DNA of 64,000 bases, from contig VGBR01000011.1 of assembly GCA_016870355.1 (NCBI GenBank), forward strand, positions 36,467-100,466, written 5' to 3'. Positions within the stretch are counted from its first letter, which is position 1, and each line of letters opens with the position of its first letter. The notes under the pieces were generated by a model that made no database searches, was not told where the DNA came from, and saw only the letters and a program-made list of their open reading frames with translations. Made by a program: the position numbers and the translations under genes. Positions 50,346 through 59,148 of this stretch are shown piece by piece. This DNA comes from Actinomycetota bacterium. GTDB taxonomy: Bacteria > Actinomycetota > Acidimicrobiia > IMCC26256 > PALSA-555.

Positions 50346-50572
50346 AGAGCGGCGACCTCAGCCGCGCTGGAGTCCCGGCGGCGGTCGCCAAGATCAAGAA
50401 GCTGACCTTCGACGGCCTCGACGAGGACTACAAGTACGGCAACCCGGCGAAGCGCAACCCGCCACGGGCCACGGCCGTGCTCTCGGTCGACCCGGCCGGT
50501 CCGGTGGGTCTCGCGATCCTCGGTGAGCAGACCGCATCCGAGGCAGCCACGAAGTACAAGATCGAAGACTGA
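50312..50572 (+). pseudogene. 3' fragment of an ABC transporter substrate-binding protein
   Basis: In a different frame from the ATPase fragment, the sequence from about 50312 reads QAMAQVLEQAVKSGDLSRAG, then VDPAGPVGLAILGEQTASEA to a normal stop, matching the C-terminal end of periplasmic branched-chain amino-acid binding proteins (about 86 of some 400 residues). Together with the ATPase fragment it looks like one deletion that fused the first and last genes of a Liv-type operon. Confidence 0.7.
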
Positions 50573-50594
50573 CCCTTCGATCGTCACGTCACCG

Positions 50595-50631
50595 GGCCCG
50601 CTCCCGTCAGCTTCGGCTGGGGGAGCGGGCC
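50595..50631 (+). terminator. Strong hairpin after the transporter remnant
   Basis: GGCCCGCTCCC (50595-50605) pairs perfectly with GGGAGCGGGCC (50621-50631), and the interior forms a second helix CAGC-TTCG-GCTG with a stable UUCG-type loop. It probably was the terminator of the lost operon. No U-run. Confidence 0.6.
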
Positions 50632-50665
50632 TGGTCGCGTCACGGCTCTCATTTCCTGGTCGGCG

Positions 50666-50671
50666 TAGCGT
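50666..50671 (+). promoter_or_regulatory. -10 box TAGCGT before a TetR gene
   Basis: TAGCGT ends 6 bases before GTG 50678. Confidence 0.45.
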
Positions 50672-50677
50672 CGCGTC

Positions 50678-51277
50678 GTGCCTGACGCGACCGATCCGCG
50701 CGAGCGCGTGCTCGCCGGGACCTACGAATGTGCGGCGCGCTTCGGGTTCGGCAAGACGACCATCGACGACGTCGCGCGCGAGTCCGGTGTCTCGCGAGCA
50801 ACGATCTATCGGCTCTTTCCCGGCGGGCGCGAGCAGATCCTGCGCGAGACGGTCGGCTGGGAGATGAACCACTTCTTCCAGCGCCTCGCCGATGACGTGG
50901 CCGATGCCCCCGATCTCGTCACCCGGGTCGAGCGGGCGCTGGTGTTCGCCCGCCAGGCGCTGCTCGAGCACGCCGTGCTCCAGAAGGTCCTGGCGTCGGA
51001 GCCCGACGTGCTGCTGCCGCTGTTGACGGTCGAGCAGCACCGGGTGCTCGGCTACATCCGGGAGTACGTGGGACCGCTGCTCGCGGCCGAGCGAGACGCC
51101 GGCCGGCTCGTGCCCGGCGTCGACCTCGACGCGGCCGCCGACCACGTCGCTCGCCTGCTCCTCTCGCTGATCGGCTCCCCGGGGCGCTGGGATCTCGCGG
51201 ATCCGGGGCAGGTCAGGAACCTCGTGCGCTCCGAGCTCCTGGGTGGCATCGTGCGCGCCGCAGGGTCCCCGAAATGA
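50678..51277 (+). CDS. TetR/AcrR family transcriptional regulator
   Basis: A 199-residue regulator. The N-terminal HTH reads TYECAARFGFGKTTIDDVARESGVSRATIYRLFPGG-type sequence; the C-terminal ligand domain is not assignable. It resembles the regulator at 54713 in its HTH (KTTIDDVARE-GVSRAT). The target is unknown; it stands between the transporter remnant and a conserved hypothetical gene. Confidence 0.88.
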   Translation: MPDATDPRERVLAGTYECAARFGFGKTTIDDVARESGVSRATIYRLFPGGREQILRETVGWEMNHFFQRLADDVADAPDLVTRVERALVFARQALLEHAVLQKVLASEPDVLLPLLTVEQHRVLGYIREYVGPLLAAERDAGRLVPGVDLDAAADHVARLLLSLIGSPGRWDLADPGQVRNLVRSELLGGIVRAAGSPK

Positions 51278-51348
51278 GCCATTGATCGCGCGGGCCGAGC
51301 GGTGCACACTGGGCAACGGGGGTGAGGCCCCGGATGGGAGGACCGACG

Positions 51349-51807
51349 GTGGGCATGTTCAAGGACCTCAAGAAGATGTCCGACATCGGCAAGGAGATGT
51401 CGGAGCAGAAGCGCAAGGAGATGGGTTGGGAGAAGAGCAAGAACCCGCTCAACCCGTCGGGCTTCAAGATGTCCGACGCGTTGAAGGCGGGAGCCGACGC
51501 GGCGGAGCAGGCGCAGGCGCTGCAAGCCGAGATGATGCGCCAGCAGGAGCTTCTGACGACCGGCATGCCCGGCACGGCGACCGTCAAGGGTCTTCAGGAC
51601 ACCGGTCAGATCGTCAACTTCAACCCGCAGGTCGTCCTCGACCTCGAGGTCACGATTGAGGGCAAGGGCGCGTACCCCGTCCAGTTCTCGACGACCATCC
51701 CGCAGGTGCACATCCCGATGGTGCAGCCAGGGAACACGATCGGCGTCCGGGTCGACCCGAACGACCCGTCGTCGGTCGCGATCGACTGGGCCCGCCCGCA
51801 GGGCTGA
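51349..51807 (+). CDS. Conserved hypothetical protein with C-terminal beta domain
   Basis: A 152-residue protein from GTG 51349, which has GGGAGG at a 7-base spacing. The first ~75 residues are charged and helical (MFKDLKKMSDIGKEMSEQKRK, ALKAGADAAEQAQALQAEMM). The last ~75 residues are beta-rich (GMPGTATVKGLQDTGQIVNFN, GNTIGVRVDPNDPSSVAIDW), a pattern I recall from actinobacterial hypothetical proteins. No signal peptide. Function unknown. Confidence 0.75.
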   Translation: MGMFKDLKKMSDIGKEMSEQKRKEMGWEKSKNPLNPSGFKMSDALKAGADAAEQAQALQAEMMRQQELLTTGMPGTATVKGLQDTGQIVNFNPQVVLDLEVTIEGKGAYPVQFSTTIPQVHIPMVQPGNTIGVRVDPNDPSSVAIDWARPQG

Positions 51808-51884
51808 TCAGACTCGCGATCGCACCGCCGGAGGAGTCGGAGTCCTTCAGCTGGGGGGAAGAACCTTCCGCGAGCAGCGATCGC

Positions 51885-52280
51885 GTGGGGCGACGGGATG
51901 CCGTCGTCATAGGAGAGGAAGGCAAGATAGCGGGAACGCTCGAAGAGGTCACGGTCGTCGAGCTCGCCACCCGGAACAACAGCTGGCGGGGCGATTGCCC
52001 CTGCGTGTGGTCGTGGGACGGGCGTGCGCTCGAGGTGTTCAGCTGGATCACGGGGAACGGCCGGTACCACCGTGATCAGGGTGTCCAGATCGACGCCATC
52101 GAACGAAGGGGTCACGTCTGGGTCTACGTCGGGTACCCGCCGGGAGGTCAGGGCTCGATGACGGGTCGGCGGGGGAACTTCTCCGGCGCGTACTACGAGT
52201 TCGACCAGGCGGAGTACGACCGCCTGCGGCCGCTGCTCGACAAGGTGAACGCGGAGTGGAACACGGCACCACGCGAGTGA
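51885..52280 (+). CDS. Hypothetical protein
   Basis: A 131-residue frame from GTG 51885. It contains WRGDCPCVWSWDGRALEVFSW and HVWVYVGYPPGGQGSMTG and is rich in Trp, Tyr and Gly. No family is recognised. The amino-acid composition and third-position GC look like a real protein, but no clear ribosome site or promoter box decides the start. Confidence 0.5.
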   Translation: MGRRDAVVIGEEGKIAGTLEEVTVVELATRNNSWRGDCPCVWSWDGRALEVFSWITGNGRYHRDQGVQIDAIERRGHVWVYVGYPPGGQGSMTGRRGNFSGAYYEFDQAEYDRLRPLLDKVNAEWNTAPRE

Positions 52281-52365
52281 CGCCCGGGTCGCCTACCTTG
52301 ACAGCGACGAGGCGCGGTCACGCCGGCCGGTTGACCGTCGCAGGTCGTCCCATCCCCGTCTGCCC

Positions 52366-53971
52366 GTGAGGCCGCCGATGCGGAGGCACGTGCTGACCGC
52401 CATCGCCCTGGTCGCGACGGTGGTTTCGCCGGCGCAACGGGCTGGGGGGTTCGGTGCGCGCCGGCGCCCAGCCGACACCCAAGACCGTCGAGTTCGGATG
52501 TGGCGCGAGCCCTCAGTGGACCGCACCCCTCGGCGTTCACGCGGCGACGGTCGATGCCTACGGCGCAGAGGGTGGCTCTGCCCTCTGGACGACCAAGCTC
52601 CAGCTGTCCGAGAACCTCCCGGGCCCGATCACGGAGACGAGGGTCAGCCCGGGCGGGCTCGGGGGACGAACGCTGGCGAAGGTTCCGATCGACCCCGGCG
52701 CGCTCTACCACGTGTTCGCCGGCTGTAGCGGCCAACCCAACGCTGCGCTCTGTTACGAGAAACCAACCTATTCCACCTGGGGCGGTGCCCCGGGAGGTGT
52801 CGCCGGGGGGAGCACCGGTGCCGGCGGTGGCGGGGCTTCCTACATGACCAAAGCGGGCAGCAACAAGATCCTGGCCATCGCCGGGGGCGGCGGCGGGGGC
52901 GCGGCCAACAGTGGGGGCAAGAGTGTGTCGAGCGCCGGCGCCGGCGGTGCTGGCGGCGGCGCCTTCCAGCCAGGGAAGGACGGCAAGTCCTTCGGCATCG
53001 GTGGGCAGGGCGGCGGCGGCGGTGGGCTCGTCGAGTGGGGCAAGGGCGGCGGCGCGATCTGGCCGTACCCGTGGAACATCTCAGATCCGGCCGTAGGGTC
53101 CAACGGGACGTTCTTCTACGGCGGCTCGGGGGGCGGCTCCATCACGTGCTCGCCCACCGTGGGGATGGCCGGCGGTGGGGGCGGTGGTGGCGGCGCAATC
53201 GGTGGTGGCGGCGGGGGTGGGCACGTGGGCAGCGGGCACCTGGACGGCTTCGTCAAGCAGTACAGCCTTGCGTATGCCGGCGGTGGTGGTGGTGGCTCTG
53301 GGTTCAGTGCCGACTTCGATGCGCATGGTGAGACCGGCGTGCGCAAGGGCAACGGGCTGGTGAAGATCACGTACACCGTCGATCCTCACGCGTGGATCGA
53401 GCTGTTCAACGTCACGTCGATCCCGGTGCAAGGGAAGTTCCAGTTCGCGCTCTTCAAGTGCGTGGACCAGAAGGAACGATCACGCGCCGCGGTCGTCGAC
53501 AGCGGACCGCCAGGGCGGTCCTGTACGCGGGTCTCTGACGCCGCGCTGAGCGACGACGACGGCAAGGTGTTCACCGGTCTGAGGGTAGGGACGTACGTGC
53601 TTCGCCAGACCGGCGCGCCGGATGGCTGGACGCTCGGCGACATTCGATGTGTGGACGTGCCGGGCGGCGCGGAACCCTCCGGTGAGATCGAGGTGGGAAG
53701 CCCGGTGGTCGCAGACGGTGAGATCGTGCTGAAGTTCCGTCGGCGACAGCACGTCCGCTGCACCTTTGCCAACCGCAGCGCCTTCGCCGGGCTGCCTGGG
53801 CCTGCGCAGACCATCCCATCCACCACCACGACGAGGCCGAGGGCGACGACTCCGCCGCCGACTGCGCCGGTGACGACCCCGCCGACGGAGCCGCCGACGG
53901 ACCCGGCGACGGACCCTCCGACCACCCCGACCACACCACCGTGCTTCCCCGGTACGCCCGGCTGTCCCTGA
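52366..53971 (+). pseudogene. Glycine-rich surface protein with frameshift after the signal peptide
   Basis: GTG 52366 or ATG 52378 opens a signal peptide (MRRHVLTAIALVATVVSPAQ). After a run of six G (52444-52449) the protein continues in the next frame from VRAGAQPTPKTVEFGCG to the stop at 53971 (about 505 residues). The mature part has Gly-rich repeats (about residues 110-285), a region like a prealbumin/collagen-binding fold (GLRVGTYVLRQTGAPDGWTLGD), and a Thr/Pro tail ending CFPGTPGCP. The shift could be phase variation, a true mutation or an assembly error. Confidence 0.65.
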
Positions 53972-53989
53972 CGCGCGAGCAGGCCCAGT

Positions 53990-54577
53990 TCAGACGATGG
54001 CGGCGTAGGGCGGTGCGGGGTTGTACTCGATCATCAGCTGCACGTCGCGGGCGTGCTGCACGTCGTACATCTGGCCGACGAGCCACAGCGACATGTCGAT
54101 GCCGGCCGACACGCCCGCGGCGGTGACGACGTTGCCGTCCCGCACGTAACGCACGTCCTCGAGCACCGTCACGTCCGACTCTTCCTTCATCGTCGGGATG
54201 TAGCCCCAGTGCGTGGTGCACTGCTTGCCCGCGAGGAGACCCGCGGCGTGCAGGAGGATCGCACCGGTGCACACGCTCGTGACCCAGGTGCAGCCGGCGG
54301 CGACCGTCTTGATCCAGTCGAGCGTCGTCGCGTCCGTCGCGAGCGGGCGCGTACCCATGCCGCCGGGTACGAGCAGCACGTCGAGCGCCGGCGCGTCGTC
54401 AAAGCCGTGATCGGGGACCACCTTGAGGCCGTTGAACCCGGTGATCGGGTCGGCGGTCGCGGCGATCGTGACGACCGAATCACCCTCCTTCTTCGCGATG
54501 GTGAGCACCTCATAGGGCCCGGCGAAGTCGAGCTCCTCGACTCCGTCGAACAGCAGGATCCCGGTGGTGAACGGCAT
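53990..54577 (-). CDS. DJ-1/PfpI family protein (isonitrile-hydratase-like)
   Basis: A 195-residue protein with the class I amidotransferase-like fold. ILLFDGVEELDFAGPYEVL opens the domain, VLLVPGGMGTRP follows, and the nucleophile Cys is in TSVCTGAILLHAAGLL. The family includes isonitrile hydratases and the sensor part of GATase-AraC regulators. ATG 54577 begins the fold; longer extensions overlap the divergent TetR gene. The regulator at 54713 lies head-to-head and may control it. Confidence 0.85.
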   Translation of the reverse strand: MPFTTGILLFDGVEELDFAGPYEVLTIAKKEGDSVVTIAATADPITGFNGLKVVPDHGFDDAPALDVLLVPGGMGTRPLATDATTLDWIKTVAAGCTWVTSVCTGAILLHAAGLLAGKQCTTHWGYIPTMKEESDVTVLEDVRYVRDGNVVTAAGVSAGIDMSLWLVGQMYDVQHARDVQLMIEYNPAPPYAAIV

Positions 54578-54674
54578 GGACGCTCCTCTCGGCTCCGCCG
54601 ACACTGGCAGATCCGAGGACCCGGCGGGCACTGCTTTCCAGGCGGTCCCGGCCGGGTCGGTGACGTGCGACTCG

Positions 54675-54708
54675 TTGACATTGAGACACTTTCGGTCATA
54701 TCGTCTCA
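54675..54708 (+). promoter_or_regulatory. Promoter and possible operator of the TetR-diiron operon
   Basis: TTGACA (54675-54680) and TATCGT (54699-54704) are 18 bases apart, the best -35/-10 pair in the window. TGAGAC (54682-54687) and GTCTCA (54703-54708) form an inverted repeat across the spacer and -10 box, a natural site for TetR autoregulation. Confidence 0.55.
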
Positions 54709-54712
54709 CGTG

Positions 54713-55339
54713 ATGACGGCAATGGCCGACGAGGTCGCCCCTTCGACGACCAACATCCACGAGCGCGTGGTGGCCGCCACCCTCACCTGCGTCGCCCGTC
54801 ACGGCCTGCACAAGACGACGATCGACGACGTCGCTCGGGAGGCAGGGTGCTCTCGGGCCACGCTCTACCGCCACATCGGTGGGAAGGCCGAGCTCGTGGG
54901 CCTCGTCGTGCGGACCGAGGCCGACCGCATCGCCGAGCAGGTGCGCGCCGCGGCGGACCTCGAGGACTCCCTCGAAGACGCGGTCGTCGCGATGCTCGCG
55001 ATCGCGGGCAAGGAGCTCGACGAGCACGACGCACTGCGGTTCGTGGCCGACTTCGAGCCCGAGCGGCTCCTTCCGCATCTCACGTTCGCCGGCGGCGATC
55101 GGTTCCTCGCGCGCGTGAGCGCAGCGTTCGCCCCCGCGCTCGAACGTTTCGTGCCGGGCCACCCCGACCGTGCCGCCGAATGGGTGGCGCGGGTCGGGCT
55201 CACGCTCTGGCTGTGCCCGAACGGTCCCGTCTCGCTCTCCGATCTCAACCTTCTTCGCGACTACGTCCGGGACTTCGTCGTGCCGGGTCTCGTTGCCATT
55301 TCCGACACTCCGACCCTCGCTGTCACCTCGAGGAGGTAG
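54713..55339 (+). CDS. TetR/AcrR family transcriptional regulator
   Basis: A 208-residue regulator with HTH motif CVARHGLHKTTIDDVAREAGCSRATLYRHIGGKAE-type sequence. ATG 54713 (or GTG 54710) lies just after the TTGACA/TATCGT promoter. It is followed after 4 bases by the diiron-protein gene, so the two form an operon, and an inverted repeat overlaps the promoter. The ligand is unknown. Confidence 0.88.
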   Translation: MTAMADEVAPSTTNIHERVVAATLTCVARHGLHKTTIDDVAREAGCSRATLYRHIGGKAELVGLVVRTEADRIAEQVRAAADLEDSLEDAVVAMLAIAGKELDEHDALRFVADFEPERLLPHLTFAGGDRFLARVSAAFAPALERFVPGHPDRAAEWVARVGLTLWLCPNGPVSLSDLNLLRDYVRDFVVPGLVAISDTPTLAVTSRR

Positions 55340-55343
55340 CGCC

Positions 55344-56480
55344 ATGGCCATCGACCAGACGACGTCTCACCACGAGCTCATCGGCCGTGACGACGTCAAC
55401 GACATCGACGCGATCCTCGCGATCACGAACACCGATGTCGACGAGGCCGCGCATGCAGTGCGGGCCGAAGGCGATGCGATCTTCACGTGGGACTACGAGC
55501 AGAGCCGCACGGCGCTGCACCGCCTGTACGAGAAGGCCAAGACCTCGCAGTGGAACGGCACGACCGACCTCCCGTGGGACACCGAGGTCGATCAGGAAGC
55601 TGTCGTCGCGGCGAATCAGGCGCAGAACAACTTCCTCTACGAGAACATGGACATGACCGGCACGGTGCTCGAGCACTGGGGCGACAAGGAGTGGATCGAG
55701 TTCGGCGTGCAGTCCCAGAACTGGACGCTGTCGCAGTTCATGCACGGCGAGCAGGGCGCGCTCATCTGCACCGCCCAGATCGTCGAGACCGTCCCGTGGA
55801 TCGACGCCAAGTACTACGCCTCGACCCAGGTGATGGACGAGGCCCGCCACGTCGAGGTGTTCTCCCGCTACCTCGACACCAAGCTGTCGGGGCACTACCC
55901 GATCAACGCGCATCTGAAGATGCTGCTCGACGACATCATCTCCGACAGCCGCTGGGACATGACCTACCTCGGCATGCAGGTGATGGTCGAGGGGTTGGCG
56001 CTGGCTGCGTTCGGGTTCATGCACCAGATGTCCACCGAGCCGCTGCTCAAGCAGCTCCTTCGCTACGTCATGAGCGACGAAGCCCGCCACGTCGCGTTCG
56101 GCGTGCTGTCGCTCCAGGAGTACTACGCGCAGCTGAGCGCACCCGAGATCCGTGAGCGCCAGGAGTTCGCGTTCGAGGCTGCGGTGCGCATGCGCGACCG
56201 GTTCCTCCAACAGGAGGTCTGGGAGCGGATGGGCGTCGACGTGAAGGGAGCGATCAAGGTCATGATGAGCGCCCCCGACCGCCCGATCTTCCAGTCGATG
56301 CTCTTCTCGAAGATCGTGCCCAACTGCAAGAAGCTCGGTCTGCTCGACGCGGCCGACGGCTGGCTGCGGGAGAAGTTCACCGAGCTCGGCGTGATCCAGT
56401 TCGAGGACGCGATGGACACCGGCGAGGAGTACGAGACCCTCGACGAGGTCGCCAAGGACCGCGCGGCCGCCGCGGTGTAG
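55344..56480 (+). CDS. Ferritin-like diiron protein (R2-like oxidase/oxygenase)
   Basis: A 378-residue helical protein with a full set of diiron ligands: E136 (GEQGA), E166 and H169 in MDEARHVE, E216 (MVEGLA), E246 and H249 in SDEARHVA. The pattern matches ribonucleotide-reductase-R2-like oxidases and AurF-type oxygenases; substrate unknown. AGGAGG precedes ATG 55344 at a 7-base spacing. Cotranscribed with the TetR gene, so its expression is probably induced by the regulator's ligand. Confidence 0.85.
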   Translation: MAIDQTTSHHELIGRDDVNDIDAILAITNTDVDEAAHAVRAEGDAIFTWDYEQSRTALHRLYEKAKTSQWNGTTDLPWDTEVDQEAVVAANQAQNNFLYENMDMTGTVLEHWGDKEWIEFGVQSQNWTLSQFMHGEQGALICTAQIVETVPWIDAKYYASTQVMDEARHVEVFSRYLDTKLSGHYPINAHLKMLLDDIISDSRWDMTYLGMQVMVEGLALAAFGFMHQMSTEPLLKQLLRYVMSDEARHVAFGVLSLQEYYAQLSAPEIRERQEFAFEAAVRMRDRFLQQEVWERMGVDVKGAIKVMMSAPDRPIFQSMLFSKIVPNCKKLGLLDAADGWLREKFTELGVIQFEDAMDTGEEYETLDEVAKDRAAAAV

Positions 56481-56553
56481 CGCACGCTCGGCAGCCTCGG
56501 CTCGACGCGAGGTCGGCCCGGGGCTGTGACTACTGAGGGTGAAGTGCGGCGAG

Positions 56554-56559
56554 TACCCT
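56554..56559 (+). promoter_or_regulatory. -10 box TACCCT, leaderless rnj
   Basis: TACCCT ends 7 bases before GTG 56567; no ribosome site. Confidence 0.55.
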
Positions 56560-56566
56560 CGTCACG

Positions 56567-58228
56567 GTGAGCGCGACCGTCCGGATCGTCTTCTTGGGCG
56601 GGCTGGGGGAGATCGGGCGCAACTGCTTCTGCCTCGAGGTCGAGCGCCGGATCATCGTCGTTGACTGCGGCCTCATGTTCCCCGGGCAGGAGATGCCGGG
56701 CGTCGACCTGGTGCTCCCGGACTTCACGTACCTGCGGGCGAACGCCGACCGGGTCGACGGGATCGTCCTCACCCATGGGCACGAGGATCACGTGGGCGCG
56801 CTGCCGTACCTGTTGGCCGACGTCCCCGCGCCGGTGTACGGATCGGCGCTCTCGCTCGGGTTCGCGCGCAAGCGCATCGAGGAGGCGGGTGTGCTCGGTC
56901 AGACCGAGCTCATCCCCGTGCGCGACGGTGACGTGCGACAGATCGGCCCGGTCGAGTGCGAGTTCGTGCCGGTCACGCACTCGGTGCCACACGCGTTCGC
57001 GGTCGCGTACCGCACGCCAGTCGGCACGATCCTGCACACCGGCGACTTCAAGCTCGACCTCACTCCTGTCGACGGCCGCACCACCGACCTTCCTCGCCTC
57101 GGCCAGATCGGACGCGAAGGCGTGCGCCTGCTCATGTCGGACTCGACGAACGCCGAGCGGCCCGGGTTCACCGAGTCCGAGATCTCGGTGGGAGAGACGC
57201 TCAGCGACCTCTTTCGCGACTACCCGAACCAACGGTTTGTCGTGGCCTCGTTCGCGTCCCACCTGCACCGGGTGCAACAAGTCGCGCGCGCCGCGGTGAA
57301 CGCCGGGCGGTACGTCGCCTTCCTCGGCCGATCGATGGTGCACAACGTGACGCTAGGCCGCGAGATGGGGCTGCTCGACGTTCCCATCGATCGCGTGATC
57401 GACATCGATGAGACGCCGCGCTTCGCCCCGGGCGAGGTGTGCGTGATCTGCACCGGCTCGCAGGGTGAGCCACTGAGCGCACTCGCACTCATGGCCGCGC
57501 ACGAGCACAAGTACGTGAAGGTGAGCGAAGACGACGTCGTGGTGCTCTCGTCCCACGCCATCCCGGGGAACGAGGCCAACGTGTCTCGCGTGATCGACTC
57601 GCTGCACCGCGCCGGCGCCGAGGTGGTGCACGGCTCCAACGCGCACGTGCACGTGTCGGGGCATGCGTCACGTGAGGAGCTCAAGTTCATGCTCGATCTG
57701 GTGCGGCCGGAGTGGTTCGTGCCGGTGCACGGCGAGTACCGCCACATGGTCCACCACGCCCGGATCGCCGAGGAGGTCGGGGTGGCGTCCGATCGCATCC
57801 TCGTGTGCGAGGACGGTGACGTCGTCACGCTCGATGCGGCCACCGCCGAGGTCGAGCGGCGCGAGGTGCCCGCTGGCTATCAGTACGTCGACGGGATCGG
57901 CAGCGACGTGGAACAAGGTGTGCTGCGTGACCGCCGCAGCCTCGCGGCCGAAGGCTTCGTCGTGGTCATCGTGATGGTCGACGCCACGACCGGAGAGGTC
58001 GTGACCGGGCCTGAGATCGTCACCCGCGGATGGGTGTACGAGGCCGAGGCCAACGCGCTGCTCGAAGAGGCGCGGACGGTCGTGAAGAGCGCGCTCGTTC
58101 AGGCTGCGGGTGAGGGCGCGACCGACTTCGACAACCTCCGCCGGGTCACCCGGCGCGCGCTGGGGCGGCTCATCAGCGAGCGCACCCGGCGCCGCCCCGC
58201 GATCATCCCGGTGGTGATGGAGGTCTAG
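56567..58228 (+). CDS. rnj: Ribonuclease J
   Basis: A 553-residue metallo-beta-lactamase/beta-CASP RNase with both 5'-exo and endonuclease activity in the family. LTHGHEDHVGALPYLL binds the two zinc ions, HTGDFKLD and GHASREELKFML continue the active site, and a C-terminal domain is present. GTG 56567 is leaderless-like. In actinobacteria rnj lies between dapB/dapA and ftsK, as here apart from inserted genes. Its last 26 bases overlap the convergent propeller gene. Confidence 0.96.
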   Translation: MSATVRIVFLGGLGEIGRNCFCLEVERRIIVVDCGLMFPGQEMPGVDLVLPDFTYLRANADRVDGIVLTHGHEDHVGALPYLLADVPAPVYGSALSLGFARKRIEEAGVLGQTELIPVRDGDVRQIGPVECEFVPVTHSVPHAFAVAYRTPVGTILHTGDFKLDLTPVDGRTTDLPRLGQIGREGVRLLMSDSTNAERPGFTESEISVGETLSDLFRDYPNQRFVVASFASHLHRVQQVARAAVNAGRYVAFLGRSMVHNVTLGREMGLLDVPIDRVIDIDETPRFAPGEVCVICTGSQGEPLSALALMAAHEHKYVKVSEDDVVVLSSHAIPGNEANVSRVIDSLHRAGAEVVHGSNAHVHVSGHASREELKFMLDLVRPEWFVPVHGEYRHMVHHARIAEEVGVASDRILVCEDGDVVTLDAATAEVERREVPAGYQYVDGIGSDVEQGVLRDRRSLAAEGFVVVIVMVDATTGEVVTGPEIVTRGWVYEAEANALLEEARTVVKSALVQAAGEGATDFDNLRRVTRRALGRLISERTRRRPAIIPVVMEV

Positions 58229-59096
58229 GCGCGCGGGTGGCGAACGTCTTGTAGACGAAGGAATCAGTGTCGACCACCACCGACGGGTCGCACGTTCCCG
58301 GCGGAAGGACCGAGTCACTGCCCGTCCAGGTCACCCCGTCATGCGACGTGAGGTGAACGACACCACGCTGCTCGCACACGTAGAGGTGGAGCGATCCGTC
58401 ATCGCCGGTCGTGATCTCGGGCACGCCGCCCAGGACGGTCGCGACCTGCTCGAACTCGAGTCCGTCGTCGGACCGAGCGATGTACGACTCGGTGCCGTGG
58501 CTCACCGCGAGGTACCAGACCCCGTCGTGCACCGTGAGGGAGGGGTCGGTGAGGTCCGTGCCACGGAAGATCTCCCCGACCGACTCGAAGTGGATCCCGT
58601 CGGTCGAGTCCGCGATGCACATCACGTGGTCCTGCTCGGGGTCGGGCGGGCCGAAGCCGTTGAAGTACGCCAGGCGGATGGTGCCGTCGGGAAGGCGGAT
58701 CACGTCGGGGTCGACCGCGCTCCCGCCCTTCACGCCGTCGATCACGACGGCGCGCCGATCGTGCAGCAGCCCCTCGCCGTCGAAGACGCCCCGGGCCATG
58801 ATGTTCTTGGCTCCGTTCACGAAGTACACGGCGATGTCGCCATCTTCGAGCGTCACGGCATCGGGAACCGATGCGTGGTCGGCGAGCAACTGATCGCCCT
58901 GCACCACGCCGTCGGCCATCGTGCCGATCCGCACCTGGTGGTAGTAGGGCCCGTTCGGGTTGGCGACGATCTCACGGTCGTCGACGGGTTCGCCCGGCGT
59001 GCACCCGGCTTCCGCCGCTGGAGCCGGCACCGTCGACGCGACGACCGCGTTGCCGGTCACGATCGCGATCAGCAGTAGTCGAAGCGCGCGCCCCAT
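58203..59096 (-). CDS. Secreted five-bladed-propeller protein, glycosidase-like
   Basis: A 297-residue protein with a signal peptide (LLLIAIVTGNAVVASTVPAPAAEA). Repeats such as DPDVIRLPDGTIRLAYF, TDPSLTVHDGVWYLAVSHG and CDPSVVVDTDSF resemble blades of GH43/GH62-type propellers, but the catalytic set is not certain. It converges with rnj and overlaps its end by 26 bases. A second protein of this kind is at 61771-62850. Confidence 0.75.
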   Translation of the reverse strand: MGRALRLLLIAIVTGNAVVASTVPAPAAEAGCTPGEPVDDREIVANPNGPYYHQVRIGTMADGVVQGDQLLADHASVPDAVTLEDGDIAVYFVNGAKNIMARGVFDGEGLLHDRRAVVIDGVKGGSAVDPDVIRLPDGTIRLAYFNGFGPPDPEQDHVMCIADSTDGIHFESVGEIFRGTDLTDPSLTVHDGVWYLAVSHGTESYIARSDDGLEFEQVATVLGGVPEITTGDDGSLHLYVCEQRGVVHLTSHDGVTWTGSDSVLPPGTCDPSVVVDTDSFVYKTFATRAPRPPSPPG

Positions 59097-59148
59097 GGCA
59101 CCATGTTCCCCGTTCGATCCTGAAGGCTTCCTGTGGAAGGCTTACCAC

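Noticed and set aside
52800..53320. Dense GGC/GGT repeats that might suggest a CRISPR or satellite array
   Set aside because: They are in-frame glycine codons of the surface protein, with no regular spacer-repeat period.
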